Source: JACDAN01 sp963827705 (GTDB lineage: Bacteria > Actinomycetota > Thermoleophilia > Gaiellales > Gaiellaceae). Taken from it: DNA of 64,000 nucleotides. Shown piece after piece: positions 42,674-52,505 of this stretch; within the stretch, counting starts at the first letter, position 1; every line of letters begins with the position of its first letter. A program made the position numbers and the translations under genes. The notes beneath the pieces are model-generated. The model was not told the origin of the DNA and ran no database searches. It was given only the letters and a program-made list of their open reading frames with translations. Location: contig CAWHBN010000002.1 in the NCBI GenBank assembly GCA_963827705.1, forward strand, positions 34,510 to 98,509, given 5' to 3'.

Positions 42674-43112
42674 CTAACGCGAGTCGTCTGTCGGCCCTTG
42701 TCGGCTCTGACATGGGCTGCCGTTTGGGTCGGGGACAGGACGCAGCGGCTTATGGCTTCGCAGGCTATGCGGAAATTCATCGGAGTTACGAACCATCGCC
42801 TCCATATTTGGGTGGGAGACCAATGACCACGTTCGGATTAACCGCGATCTCCGTGGTTGTCGCCCCCATGCGTGCTGAGAATTGTCGCTGCGCGTCAGGT
42901 GGGATCGTCTGATCTCCTTCCGCGACGAGGATCCAGGTCGGGAGCGACTTCCAGGCGGGTGTCCCCATGACCTCCTCCAACGCGGACGCGTGGCGGTTGC
43001 TGAACCGCATACATGACGCGGGCCTTCGTCGGATCGATGTCGGCGGCGAAATGGTTCATGAAGTCGTCCTCGGGCAGCCATGCAAAGCCCTGTTCGTCGA
43101 TGTCGAGATGCG
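42674..43112 (-). pseudogene. Alpha/beta-hydrolase fragment, 5' truncated and frameshifted
   Basis: Three pieces in consecutive but different frames read as the C-terminal half of an alpha/beta hydrolase of the haloperoxidase-like kind: GFAWLPEDDFMNHFAADIDP and TKARVMYAVQQP (about 43020-43100), then KSLPTWILVAEGDQTIPPDA with QRQFSARMGA (about 42860-42960), containing the catalytic-Asp region, then a VVSHPNMEAM-like end (about 42770-42790) where the catalytic His segment SHV is disturbed. No 5' half is found; homology stops at about 43112, where a plus-strand methyltransferase fragment begins. A decayed gene. Confidence 0.6.
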
Positions 43113-43332
43113 CCGGTTCGAATGGCCGGACGAGGACGATAAGTCTGTGGAGTTCCAGCACGGCTACGGCGATTGGATCCGTCTCCTGCGTACAAACAAC
43201 TTTGAGGTCCTCGACCTCGTTGAGTTGCGCGCCCAGAGAACGCGGCGCCAAACCGCTACAAGCTTGCTACACCGGAGTGGGCGCGCCGATGGCCGGTTGA
43301 AGCGATCTGGAAGGCACGCAAGCGCGGAATGA
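43108..43332 (+). pseudogene. Class I SAM-dependent methyltransferase, C-terminal fragment
   Basis: The plus strand encodes RRFEWPDEDDKSVEFQHGYG and DWIRLLRTNNFEVLDLVELR, and, after a frame change near 43250, TPEWARRWPVEAIWKARKRG. These match the last 70 or so residues of a common actinobacterial methyltransferase family. The SAM-binding part is missing; the fragment starts exactly where the minus-strand hydrolase fragment starts, so two 5'-truncated genes abut head to head at about 43110. The end of the fragment is antisense to the last codons of the TIR-domain gene. Confidence 0.55.
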
Positions 43333-44701
43333 CGCCCTTGCCGGCGACGGCCAGCGCCGTACGAAGCAGCTCGACGGCCTCGTCAGGGCGTCCTTCGCGT
43401 CCAGCCTGCTGCTCAAGCAGAGCGACTCGACATCCGACCGGCCGGCGCGCCGCGCGGTCTCGACCGCTCGATCGAGGATGCGCTCGAGCTGTGCGGGATC
43501 CTCGCGCCAGAGGCCTTCGGATGTCGTCGATCTTCTGTGCCGTGCTCCACGGCGCGAAATGCATCGCGCTCGCGGCTCCGGCTGTGATGCCCAAGAGGAT
43601 CGTCGCTGCGATGAGTGCTTGGCGTAGTCGGTGCAAAGTGCCGCCGTCGGTCGGCCACGCGCACGTGGACGTAGGACGGGATTGGCGCGATCCGGCATCG
43701 GTGGAGTCTGCCGTCCTTTCGGCGACAGGTATGCCGTAATTCCAGCTGGCTACGAAGCGTCGCTGAAATCGCGCTACGCGGTTCAGAATGCGTTCGCGGC
43801 CGACTTTCCACTCCTGGAGGCGCTGCGCGATGAGCTGTGCCCGCTCCTCCTCGCTCCCGCCGTCCAGCACCTGGAGGTCCGAGGGGTCGGCTCGAAGGTA
43901 GATGCCGGCGGTTCGGGCATTCAGCCCGGGGTCGCGATCCGAACGTGTCGTCCAGTACCCGGTGGCTCGGTCGGCGGTCTCCACCTTGATCTCGGCGGTG
44001 CCTTCGAGCTCCGGGGCATTCGGGTGTCGAGGGCGCTCGCCCCTCCAGAAGTAGAAGACGCCGGCCGGATCCCTGCGCTCCTTCGCAGCCTCGCTCCAGT
44101 AACGGGCCGAAAGAGTGCCGTCCTCCTGCCAGGCCCGGCCGGTCACGTTCAGGCCACCGTCGCGGTCCCGCGAGATGCCCAGGAGGCTCACCGCCGACGG
44201 TTCCTCCTCGCTCCTCATGGTGAGCGAGAGCTGCCACCACAGCCCCTCGACGAGGCTGCGGCGGCCCTCGGTCTCGATCGCTTTGCAGAGCTTCTGGTTG
44301 ATCGCGCGAACCTCCGCCGGGCTGGTGGCCGGGTCGTAGCGGACGGAGGTCAGTCCGAGCAGGTCGCTCGGCAGCTTCGAACCGTTCGCGTGAAGGATGA
44401 ACGTGCGGCGGATGCCGAGCGCGCCGCCGAACAGCCCGGCCTCGAACACCACGTTGTCGCGCGGCGACGCCTGGCCGGACTGGGACGCATCTGTCGTGGT
44501 CCAGTCGTCCTGGGCGAAGACGAACGCTGCGAAATCGACCTCCTGGGAAAGCTCGACGAGCCGGTCGAGGGTGGACCGCCCCGGGTTGAACGTGGTCGTC
44601 CAGGGCTCCACATCGGCGACGTCCTCGAGCCCGCGCGTGATCGCCTGGAGCAGCTTGGCCTGCTCGCCCGACGACCCAAGGAAGATGCGCGGCTTGCTCA
44701 T
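43256..44701 (-). CDS. TIR-like domain protein with putative Cap15-like beta-barrel, TM helix and damaged C terminus
   Basis: 481 residues as read. Residues 4-125 form a TIR-like nucleotide-binding domain of the Cap12/PycTIR type: PRIFLGSSGEQAKLLQAI, TTFNPGRSTLDRLVE, DFAAFVFAQDDW, and PRDNVVFEAGLFGGALGIRR with Glu87 at the position of the NADase catalytic Glu. Residues about 152-272 resemble the ligand-binding beta-barrel of CBASS Cap15 (S-2TM-beta) proteins: SAVSLLGISRDRDGG, FYFWRGERP, ELEGTAEIKV, GYWTTRSD...TAGIYL. A membrane helix follows (about 359-378). Beyond residue 390 the frame changes at least once; fragments like RILDRAVETARRAGRSDVES and DEAVELLRTALAVA look like TPR helices. The 3' end runs into a methyltransferase fragment. 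Probably a defence effector; no cyclase gene adjoins. The barrel assignment is by pattern only. Confidence 0.7.
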   Translation of the reverse strand: MSKPRIFLGSSGEQAKLLQAITRGLEDVADVEPWTTTFNPGRSTLDRLVELSQEVDFAAFVFAQDDWTTTDASQSGQASPRDNVVFEAGLFGGALGIRRTFILHANGSKLPSDLLGLTSVRYDPATSPAEVRAINQKLCKAIETEGRRSLVEGLWWQLSLTMRSEEEPSAVSLLGISRDRDGGLNVTGRAWQEDGTLSARYWSEAAKERRDPAGVFYFWRGERPRHPNAPELEGTAEIKVETADRATGYWTTRSDRDPGLNARTAGIYLRADPSDLQVLDGGSEEERAQLIAQRLQEWKVGRERILNRVARFQRRFVASWNYGIPVAERTADSTDAGSRQSRPTSTCAWPTDGGTLHRLRQALIAATILLGITAGAASAMHFAPWSTAQKIDDIRRPLARGSRTARAHPRSSGRDRAARRPVGCRVALLEQQAGREGRPDEAVELLRTALAVAGKGVIPRLRAFQIASTGHRRAHSGVASL

Positions 44702-44767
44702 GCGCGATTCACCTTTCGGTCAAAGACGAGGGCCAGCGTACTCGACTCGATCCCCGTAGACCGCGTC

Positions 44768-45640
44768 TCACCGCGCCCTGGTGGCACGCTCGAGAAACCG
44801 CCCGACCGCCGGCATCTGCGGGGGGCGCCAGACGTGTCGGTCTTCGAAGGGCCAGGCGTAGATCGGGTTCCCGTCGCGAACCAGCTCGAGCAGACGCGGC
44901 TCGCCGAGCTCCACCGCGGACCACTCGTAGAGGCGCTGCAGCCGTGGCACGATCACCGCGTAGTCGAGGAGCCGGCCAAGACGCTGCTCCTCGGCGATAT
45001 AGCGCTCCACGTCGAGCGCGAGCGGATAGCGATTTGGGAGCACGCGGCGCAGTGAGAGAAACACGCCGGCCATCCCGAGCCGGGGGTCGCCGAGCAGGCG
45101 GCCAAGCGGCGCGAACCGCCCGAGCGCAAGGCGCGGCGCCCCGACCAGTGCATGGGCGTAGAGCACGCGGACCAGCGCGACGTCCATGAAGAAGCGCTCC
45201 GGCGGGCTCTCTCCTTGCGCGAGGTCGCGATGCTCCAGGTAGGCGGACACGATGCTCGCGTTGTGAGCTCGGTACCAGTTCCGCCCCGTCGGTCTCGCGA
45301 TGAACTCCAGCCACAGCCGCACGGGCTGAGACGATGGCTCTCCGGCCAGGTCCCCAACGAGCGCGACGGCTTCGCATCCGTCCCGCAGCAGACGTTCGTT
45401 GACCGCCCGCCACCACACGCTGCCGGGCGGCGAGGCGTCGAGCGGATTCAGCACACCGCGGTTCGCCTGCCAGCGCATGAACGACAACGCCGCCCGGCGG
45501 AACGGCAGGTGTTGCGGAGCTCTGCCGGTCGGCCCGTGGTAGGTCCGCACGACCAGGGCAAGACGCGCCGCGGAATCGTCGCGCACGGCCGCAACCTGCG
45601 CCTCCGCCAAGGTGAGGGCAGCGCCTTCGTAGTGGCTCAT
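44768..45640 (-). CDS. Protein of unknown function upstream of the TIR gene
   Basis: About 290 residues, soluble, rich in Arg, Leu and Trp, with mostly helical character. Notable segments are HLPFRRAALSFMRWQANRGV, WLEFIARPTGRNWYRAHN and RHVWRPPQMPAVGRFLER. I do not recognise a family or catalytic motif. ATG 45640 is listed; the frame extends to a GTG at 45691 with AGGA too close to it. It is on the same strand as the TIR-domain gene and 66 bases upstream, so the two may be cotranscribed; a functional link is possible but not shown. Confidence 0.6.
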   Translation of the reverse strand: MSHYEGAALTLAEAQVAAVRDDSAARLALVVRTYHGPTGRAPQHLPFRRAALSFMRWQANRGVLNPLDASPPGSVWWRAVNERLLRDGCEAVALVGDLAGEPSSQPVRLWLEFIARPTGRNWYRAHNASIVSAYLEHRDLAQGESPPERFFMDVALVRVLYAHALVGAPRLALGRFAPLGRLLGDPRLGMAGVFLSLRRVLPNRYPLALDVERYIAEEQRLGRLLDYAVIVPRLQRLYEWSAVELGEPRLLELVRDGNPIYAWPFEDRHVWRPPQMPAVGRFLERATRAR

Positions 45641-45717
45641 TGCTGAGTAGTGATAGCGAGCGCGGCGAGCCCTCGCGGGATCGGTGACCACTCCTGGTCG
45701 CGAGCTACGATGGCGCC

Positions 45718-46131
45718 ATGCGTGCTGGCGATAGTGACCGCGAACGTGCGACGGCCGCGCTGCAGGAGCATTACGTCGGCGGCCGCCTCACGCTCGAGGA
45801 GTTCTCGGACCGCACGGGACGTGTTCTCGCGGCCCGGTCGCGCGCAGAGATCCGGCGCGCGCTCTCGGACTTGCCCCTCTTCGCGGATCCCGGCGAGCTC
45901 GCGGCTCGTGGACGGTCGCTCGTGCAGTCCGTGGCTCGGAGCGCGATGGTCGTCGTCTTCACGGGTGCATATCTCGTGTTCAGCTTCGTGTTGCTCCTCG
46001 TCTTCGGGCTGACGCTGCTTCTCAACGGCGCGTCCGGTACGGCGCTCGTCGGCTTCCTGCTGGTCTGGCTCGTCCCGACGTACCTGCTGTCTCGGCTCTG
46101 GCACCGGCCGCCGCGATCGCTGAAGCGTTGA
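45718..46131 (+). CDS. DUF1707 (SHOCT-like) membrane protein
   Basis: 137 residues. The N terminus MRAGDSDRERATAALQEHYV followed by GRLTLEEFSDRTGRVLAARS is the actinobacterial DUF1707 signature (RASDADRE.....L..A...GRL...EF.ER...A..A.T). Two membrane helices follow (about 78-102 and 105-122). Function unknown; such proteins are often small membrane-anchored regulators or scaffold proteins. Divergent from the gene at 45640. Confidence 0.78.
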   Translation: MRAGDSDRERATAALQEHYVGGRLTLEEFSDRTGRVLAARSRAEIRRALSDLPLFADPGELAARGRSLVQSVARSAMVVVFTGAYLVFSFVLLLVFGLTLLLNGASGTALVGFLLVWLVPTYLLSRLWHRPPRSLKR

Positions 46132-46151
46132 CGCGGCGTAGCCGAGCGCCC

Positions 46152-47204
46152 CTAGTTGACGCGGATGACGAGAAACTCGGCTGGGCGGTACGGCGCGAAA
46201 CCGACCACGATGACGAGGCGGCCGTTGTTGATGTCGTCCTGCGTCATCGTGGTTCGGTCGCAGCGGACGAAGTAGGCGTCCTCGGCCGTAGTAGCTGCCA
46301 GTGCCCCCTGCCGGAAGAGGGTGAGCATGAAGTTCTCGACGCTCCGCCGTACCTCCCGCCAGAGGTTCTCGCCATTGGCCTCAAACAGGGCCCACCGGGT
46401 CCCCTCGAGGATGCTGCGCTCGAGGTAGAGCGCGAACCGGCAGATGTTGACGTACTTCCACTCGGGTTCCGTCGTCGCCAGCGTTCGCGCGCCCCAGATC
46501 ACGAGCCGGCCGTCAAGACGACGCATTACGTTGACACCCTCCTGGGCGAGTGCCGTGATCGTGGAGTCGGCGAGCCCGGTCGTGATGTCAACTGCGCCTC
46601 GCACGCTGGCACCGCTGCCTGCTGGCGCCCTCCACACACCCCGGTCTATGTCGGTCCGCGCGCACACGCCGACGACGGCTCCCGACGCGGCCGCGTCAGC
46701 CGGAGGGACTTTCAGGCGGGGCACGTAGACCGCGGCGTGACGAGTGGAGCCGAGCGAGTTTGCCCATGCTCCCACGTCCTCGGGAGCGAGTGAGTCAGGC
46801 GCGTCGAGGACGGCGAACGCCCGACGACGCTCGCACAGGTCAATCGCTGCGGAGGCAAGAGTTGCCGCGTCACCGGGATCGAGCGAGCCGGACTCCGGGA
46901 GCGCGAGCAACGAGAACGGAACGTCGTCCAGCTTCTGGAGCGCGTCGGCGACGTCGCTCTGAGGCCGGAGCACGTACGCCCGCCGGCCGCCGTTGTCGAA
47001 GAAAAGCCTGACGGCTCGGCGCAGGTCGTCGTCGACGCTTCCGAACTCGCGCTCGTACTCCACCGGGCTCGTGACGAGGACTGCTTGCTTCGGCGCCCCA
47101 CTCGTGGGCGCGCCGACGAGCGCGGCCGTCGACGTGTCTACGCCTTGGATCTCGTGACCTAGCGAAGCCGTACCAATCGTGATCGGTCCGAGGCGGATGC
47201 GCAC
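46152..47204 (-). CDS. Contractile tail sheath-like protein (orphan)
   Basis: 350 residues resembling the tail sheath protein FI of phage tails and extracellular contractile injection systems. The N-terminal IQGVDTSTAALVGAPTSGAP, then PVEYEREFGSVDDDLRRAVR and LFFDNGGRRAYVLR are classic, and the C-terminal sheath domain is clear: WGARTLATTEPEWKYVNICR, RFALYLERSILEGTRWALFE, then ENLWREVRRSVENFMLTLFR and GFAPYRPAEFLVIRVN. GTG 47204 start. No tube, baseplate, spike or AAA+ gene is present within the window, so this is either the remnant of a lost cluster or a domesticated sheath. Flanks are a DUF1707 gene and a small secreted protein. Confidence 0.85.
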   Translation of the reverse strand: MRIRLGPITIGTASLGHEIQGVDTSTAALVGAPTSGAPKQAVLVTSPVEYEREFGSVDDDLRRAVRLFFDNGGRRAYVLRPQSDVADALQKLDDVPFSLLALPESGSLDPGDAATLASAAIDLCERRRAFAVLDAPDSLAPEDVGAWANSLGSTRHAAVYVPRLKVPPADAAASGAVVGVCARTDIDRGVWRAPAGSGASVRGAVDITTGLADSTITALAQEGVNVMRRLDGRLVIWGARTLATTEPEWKYVNICRFALYLERSILEGTRWALFEANGENLWREVRRSVENFMLTLFRQGALAATTAEDAYFVRCDRTTMTQDDINNGRLVIVVGFAPYRPAEFLVIRVN

Positions 47205-47553
47205 TAGGCAGTCATTCTCCTATCCGCACCGCGGATCTCAAGAGCTCCCAAGATTCGGGGTCCGTCACCGAGCCTTGCCCGCGACGGTGATCTGTTCGTT
47301 ACTGGCGCCGTGTTCGGCCCCGGCGCGGGCACCGTGGTGCGAGTGAACGACTGAGCTTGGCAACGCAGGAGGTAGTCGGGACCTTTTCCCGGCCACTCCC
47401 TGCGCTGACGAGCGACCCTGACCGGTCGTGTGATTGCCGTATGACCGCCGCGTGAGCGGTCCCTTGGACACTCGGAGCCGTGTTCAGCGCCCAAGAAGCC
47501 TGGAAATGGGCGGAAACGGTGATAGCTTGTTGACCAGACAACAGGAGTCCACC
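47205..47553 (+). other. Intergenic stretch with a short coding-like remnant
   Basis: 349 bases between the sheath gene and a small secreted protein. On the plus strand, about 47245-47353, a frame without start codon reads RDGDLFVTGAVFGPGAGTVV followed by RVND and a stop, reminiscent of the last strand of a beta-propeller protein; it may be a gene end cut off by rearrangement. Near 47527, GATAGCTT is a possible -10 region for the following gene. Nothing else recognisable. Confidence 0.3.
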
Positions 47554-48006
47554 GTGTGCGAGAGGCTCGGGTCATCTGCGGGCCCGCTCGCGGCTTTCGG
47601 GGCCGCTCTCCTGTTTGCGGCGTTCGCGATCCTCTCGCTCGGCCCGAGCCCGGCGTCTGCAGCGAAGCCCTGTTGGGAGCTCGTGCTGGACGACTGGGCC
47701 GACAACGCCAGCATCGACCGCCCCTTCTCCGTCGCCTGCCTCCAGCAGGCGCTCGACCGCGCGCCCGAGGACATCCGCGCCTACAGCGACATCGAGGATC
47801 AGATCCGGCAGGCGCTGAGGGACACCGTCATCCGGCGGCCACAGAGCAGCACGGGCAACCCTCAGGGGCCGATCGAGCAGGCGCTCAGCGTGGACACGAA
47901 CGACGCGCGCTCGATCCCGATCCCGCTCCTGGTGCTCGCCGCCTGCGCCTCGGCGCTGATCATCGCCGGTGGAGCGGGGATCGCCGTGCGCAAGCTCCGC
48001 CGCTGA
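47554..48006 (+). CDS. Small secreted/membrane-anchored protein of unknown function
   Basis: 150 residues from GTG 47554, which follows AGGAG by six bases. A signal sequence (AAFGAALLFAAFAILSL, cleavage near ASA-AKP) precedes a roughly 85-residue outer domain with two Cys (KPCWELVLDDW, FSVACLQQALDRAPEDIRAY), and a C-terminal membrane helix (about 125-145) ends in VRKLRR. The topology suggests a surface-exposed domain held in the membrane. I do not recognise the family. Confidence 0.65.
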   Translation: MCERLGSSAGPLAAFGAALLFAAFAILSLGPSPASAAKPCWELVLDDWADNASIDRPFSVACLQQALDRAPEDIRAYSDIEDQIRQALRDTVIRRPQSSTGNPQGPIEQALSVDTNDARSIPIPLLVLAACASALIIAGGAGIAVRKLRR

Positions 48007-48060
48007 CTCGACGCCGGCGACGCTTGCGGTTTTCGCCTTGTTACAGCTACTTTCCGCTCG

Positions 48061-50471
48061 ATGTCTCCTTTGGGCGGGTCTGCTTCCCGTCTGCGGCGCG
48101 CCCTCGGGTGGGGTCTGCCGATGCTTGCATCGGGGCTCCTTTTCGCTCCACCGGCGCTCGGCGAGTCGTTGCCGCCCTCGGAGAGCCCGCTCCCACCCCC
48201 AGCCCCCGCGTTCCAGGGGGCGGACGGAAACCAGGACGACACCGCTTCCCTCGTCGACTGGCAGCGTTTTCAGGCGGCGGGCAGGGTCAAGCACACCGCG
48301 GACGCGAACGACGAGGACACGGCGTTCACAGGCGGCAGCAGGGAGGACGTGCCGGGCGAGTGGGACTTCAGAACCGAGACGGACGGTGTCAACCCGGGCA
48401 AGGCAAACATCCGCGACGCCTGGGCGGCCGTCGACCAGGACGGAGCGGACACGTTCGTCTATCTCGGGTTCGCGCGTCATTCCGCGGTGAGCCTTCGTGA
48501 CGCGACGACGTTCCTCACGTTTGAGCTCAACCACGACGCGCGCCTCTGGAACAACGGGCAGGCGACGATTCCGTGTCGGCGGACAGGAGACATCCTGGTC
48601 TCCTATGAGCCTCACGGCAACGAGCGTCGACGTGGTGCTCCAGCGCTGGACGTCCACGGCGGACGACCTGGCAACGGGGTGCTCGACCCGCGGCCGCCTC
48701 GACGGAGTGACCGGTCTGACCCCGAACGTCGACGTACAAGGCGCCATCAACCGCACGGAGATCACGAGCCGGCTTCCGGGCTACTACGAGGGAACGGTGC
48801 CGGATGAGCGGTTCGGCGAGGCAGCGCTCAACCTGAGCCAGATCCTCGAGGACGCGCCCGGCATCGACGAGTGCTTCGCGTTCGCCTCGGTGTGGATGCA
48901 CTCGCGCTCGTCCACGTCGGAGCAGTCGAACATGCAGGACTACGTGGCGCCTCACCAGATCATCGCGCGCTCGTGCTCGGCCTCCGGCGACAAGTTCCAC
49001 GACCTCGATGCGGACGGCCGGCGCGATCCCGGCGAGCCCGGCCTTCCCGGGTGGATCATCTGGGCCGACTACGACAACGACGGTGTTAAGGACGCCGCCG
49101 AGCCGTTCGGGATCACGGATGTCGAAGGTCACTACGTCATCAACGACATCCGTCCGCCGGGCGGGACATACATGCTCCGCGAGACCCTTGCGACGAAGGT
49201 GGGGCTCCGTCGTGCGCGAGTTGCCAGCGTGGCGTGCAGTTACCCGAACGACTCCACGCCCGGCGGCACCGGCTCCGCGCCGGGAGGCATCGTTCCGCTG
49301 CGGCTGGGGACCGATCCAATCCGCCACTACGACCTACGCTCGTTTCCGGGACTTCGGAAACTACGTCCCGGCCACCCTGGTGGTCGAGAAGCAGCTCGAG
49401 CCGAGCAGCGACCCGGGCCGTTTCGACCTGCTCGTGAACGGCCGTGTCGCCGTCGCGGCTGCCGGGGACGGCGCGAGCCGCGCTTCGAGCGTCCGGCCCG
49501 GCGCCTACACAGTCTCGGAGGTTGCCGCGGCTGGGACGAACCCGGCCAACTATCGATCAACCGTCGAGTGCAAAGTTGAAACGAGGCGAACGCAGGTCCG
49601 CTCGGGCAGCGTCTACGCGGACCTCAGACTCCGGTCCGGACAGCTGGCTGTCTGCACCTTCCGCAACGTCCGACTCGGCTCGCCCGCGATCGCGATCGAC
49701 AAGGTGGGGCCTGCCAGCGCGACAGCTGGAGACACCTTGCGGTACCAGCTGTTCGTCAGGAACCCGGGCGACCTTCCGTTCCCGGCGGCGTCCGTGGAAG
49801 TCGTGGACCCCAACTGTGACGACCCGCCTGCGCTAGTCGGCAAGGCCGACCCACCCGGCGCCGACGCCACGCCGCGGACTCTCGACCCGGGCGATGTCTG
49901 GACGTACTCGTGCTCGAAGAAGACCGCCGCGCCGGAGGACTGCAGGCCGTCCGTCGTCACGAATACCGCCGTCGTCACGGGCGAGGCGGGCGGAAGCACC
50001 GTGAGGGACGACAGTCGTGTCGATACCGATCTCACGTGCCCCCCCGAGCCGCCGGACCCACCCGAGCCACCCAACCCTACGCCGGAGCCGATTCCGCAGC
50101 CGCCTACGCCTCCGTCGCCAGTTGTGCCACCGGGGCCGTCGCTGCCGGATGCCGACGCTGCAGCGGCCGCCGGTGCCGCCTTCCGTCAAAACCTCTCCCG
50201 GTGCATTCGCGGCCGGGCTCCTCGGATCAACCTCGAGGGCACACGGATCTCTCGCGTCCGCGTGCTCGTGAACGGCCGACAAGTGAGGGCGCTGACCGTG
50301 CGGGCGCTGCAGCGGCGACTGACTCCGCGCGTCACGCTCCGGCCCGGGAGGTACAGGCTTGGCGTGCGAGTGACCTTCCAGCGAGGGACTGGCAGTCCGG
50401 CCGTCCTCCTCCAGGCCACGATTCGGATCTGCAGCGCGGCGCGCGCCGCCCGACCGCCGTTCACCGGCTAG
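48061..50471 (+). CDS. Large secreted protein with SdrD-B-like and DUF11-like domains, two frameshifts
   Basis: About 802 residues after correction. Signal peptide (RRALGWGLPMLASGLLFAPP...ALGES), an N-terminal domain (WQRFQAAGRVKHTADANDED), an SdrD-B/Cna-B-like domain (GDKFHDLDADGRRDPGEPGL, GWIIWADYDNDGVKDAAEPF) with calcium-type Asp loops, a second prealbumin-like domain (LVVEKQLEPSSDPGRFDLLV), a DUF11-like domain (IAIDKVGPASATAGDTLRYQ), a Pro-rich linker (PEPPDPPEPPNPTPEP) and a C-terminal beta domain. Frames change near 48625 and 49342; each time one base fewer restores the next domain. No sortase motif is seen. Probably a cell-surface or matrix protein. Confidence 0.75.
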
Positions 50472-50488
50472 CTACCGGTAGTGCAAAG

Positions 50489-50932
50489 CTAGGCTGAGCC
50501 GTCCGAGGCGAGCCTGCCGCGCATCGTTTCCTCGATGCGGTCGGCGATCAGCGGCTGTGCCTGTTGGAGCTGGCGGAACTCCGAGCCGAACATGACGAGC
50601 AGCCTGGCCGGAGCGGTGGTCGTGACCGTGGCGCTGCGTCGGCGCCCGTCCAGCATCGCGATCTCGCCGAAGTAGTCGCCCGGGCCGAGCTCGGCGAGCC
50701 TCCTGCCGTTTGCCGTCACCACTGCGCTGCCCTCTGCCAGGACGAAGAACGAGTAACCCGAAGCTCCCTCGCCGCACAGCCGTACGCCCTCCGCTGCGGT
50801 CTCGTCGCTGAACCATGGTGCGATCGACTCCAGGTCGGGCTTCTCGAGCGAGGAGAAGAGGTCGATTCCGGCGAGGTCAGCAGCGCTGGCCATGCTGGCG
50901 CCGAACATATCGCTCTGCACTGCGGACGTCAC
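50489..50932 (-). CDS. Stand-alone cyclic-nucleotide-binding domain protein
   Basis: 147 residues comprising almost only a CRP-type cNMP-binding beta-roll. The phosphate-binding cassette GDYFGEIAMLDGRRRSATVT contains the Gly-Glu and Arg residues used to bind cAMP or cGMP. No helix-turn-helix follows, so it is not a transcription factor. It may sense a cyclic nucleotide and act by protein contact. It converges with the large secreted protein upstream in coordinates, 17 bases apart. Confidence 0.82.
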   Translation of the reverse strand: MTSAVQSDMFGASMASAADLAGIDLFSSLEKPDLESIAPWFSDETAAEGVRLCGEGASGYSFFVLAEGSAVVTANGRRLAELGPGDYFGEIAMLDGRRRSATVTTTAPARLLVMFGSEFRQLQQAQPLIADRIEETMRGRLASDGSA

Positions 50933-51051
50933 TCGAGCCCAACCGCATCTTCACCGGACGTACACCAGCTGGCGACCTGCTCGTCCCGCTCGGGTCGACG
51001 ATCCCGCAGATGGCACGACTCCCGGGCCGTGAAGAGGAGTAGATTCCGCCC

Positions 51052-51434
51052 GTGATCCGCCTGATCGTCCGCACGCTCATCGCGCTGGTGGCGAACGCCG
51101 TCGGGCTGATCGTCGCGGCCGCTGTCCTCGACGATATGGAGCTCGACGTAAGCGGGTTCGTCGTCGCGGTCGTGATCTTCACCATCGTTTTCGCGCTCCT
51201 CCAGCCGTTCTTCGTCGCCCAGCTGCGGGGGTCAGGCTCGGCCGTGCTCGGCGGCGTGGCGCTGATTGCGACGCTCGCCTCGCTGATCATCACCGACCTC
51301 CTCTCCGACGGCTTCACGATCGACGGCGGCGTCACATGGCTCCTCGCGGCAGTGATCGTCTGGGCCGCCGCCGTGCTCGCGGCGTTCATCCTGCCGTTCC
51401 TCGGCCTGAAGAAGTACCTCGACGAGCGGCGCGA

Positions 51435-51438
<4 letters not shown>
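51052..51438 (+). CDS. Four-helix membrane protein of the phage-holin-like family (PF04020 type)
   Basis: 128 residues with four hydrophobic helices and little else: MIRLIVRTLIALVANAVGLI, VSGFVVAVVIFTIVFALLQP, AVLGGVALIATLASLIITDL and WLLAAVIVWAAAVLAAFILP. The pattern matches the holin 4 superfamily/YvlD-type membrane proteins, which are chromosomal in many actinobacteria and not a sign of prophage. GTG 51052 start after GAGGAGTAG. It converges with rlmN (4-base overlap). Confidence 0.75.
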
Positions 51439-52417
<979 letters not shown>

Positions 52418-52505
52418 GCCGCCACGGTAGCGCTACGGCCTGAGCGGGGAAGTCACCGAGCTACACGATCGAGTGTTCCTTGTCTCGCGGTATACGTTTC
52501 CTACT

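Noticed and set aside
42559..42912. 117-codon plus-strand open frame starting MPTADVRRKH
   Set aside because: No ribosome site and no family resemblance; its latter part is antisense to the hydrolase fragment, which has clear homology.
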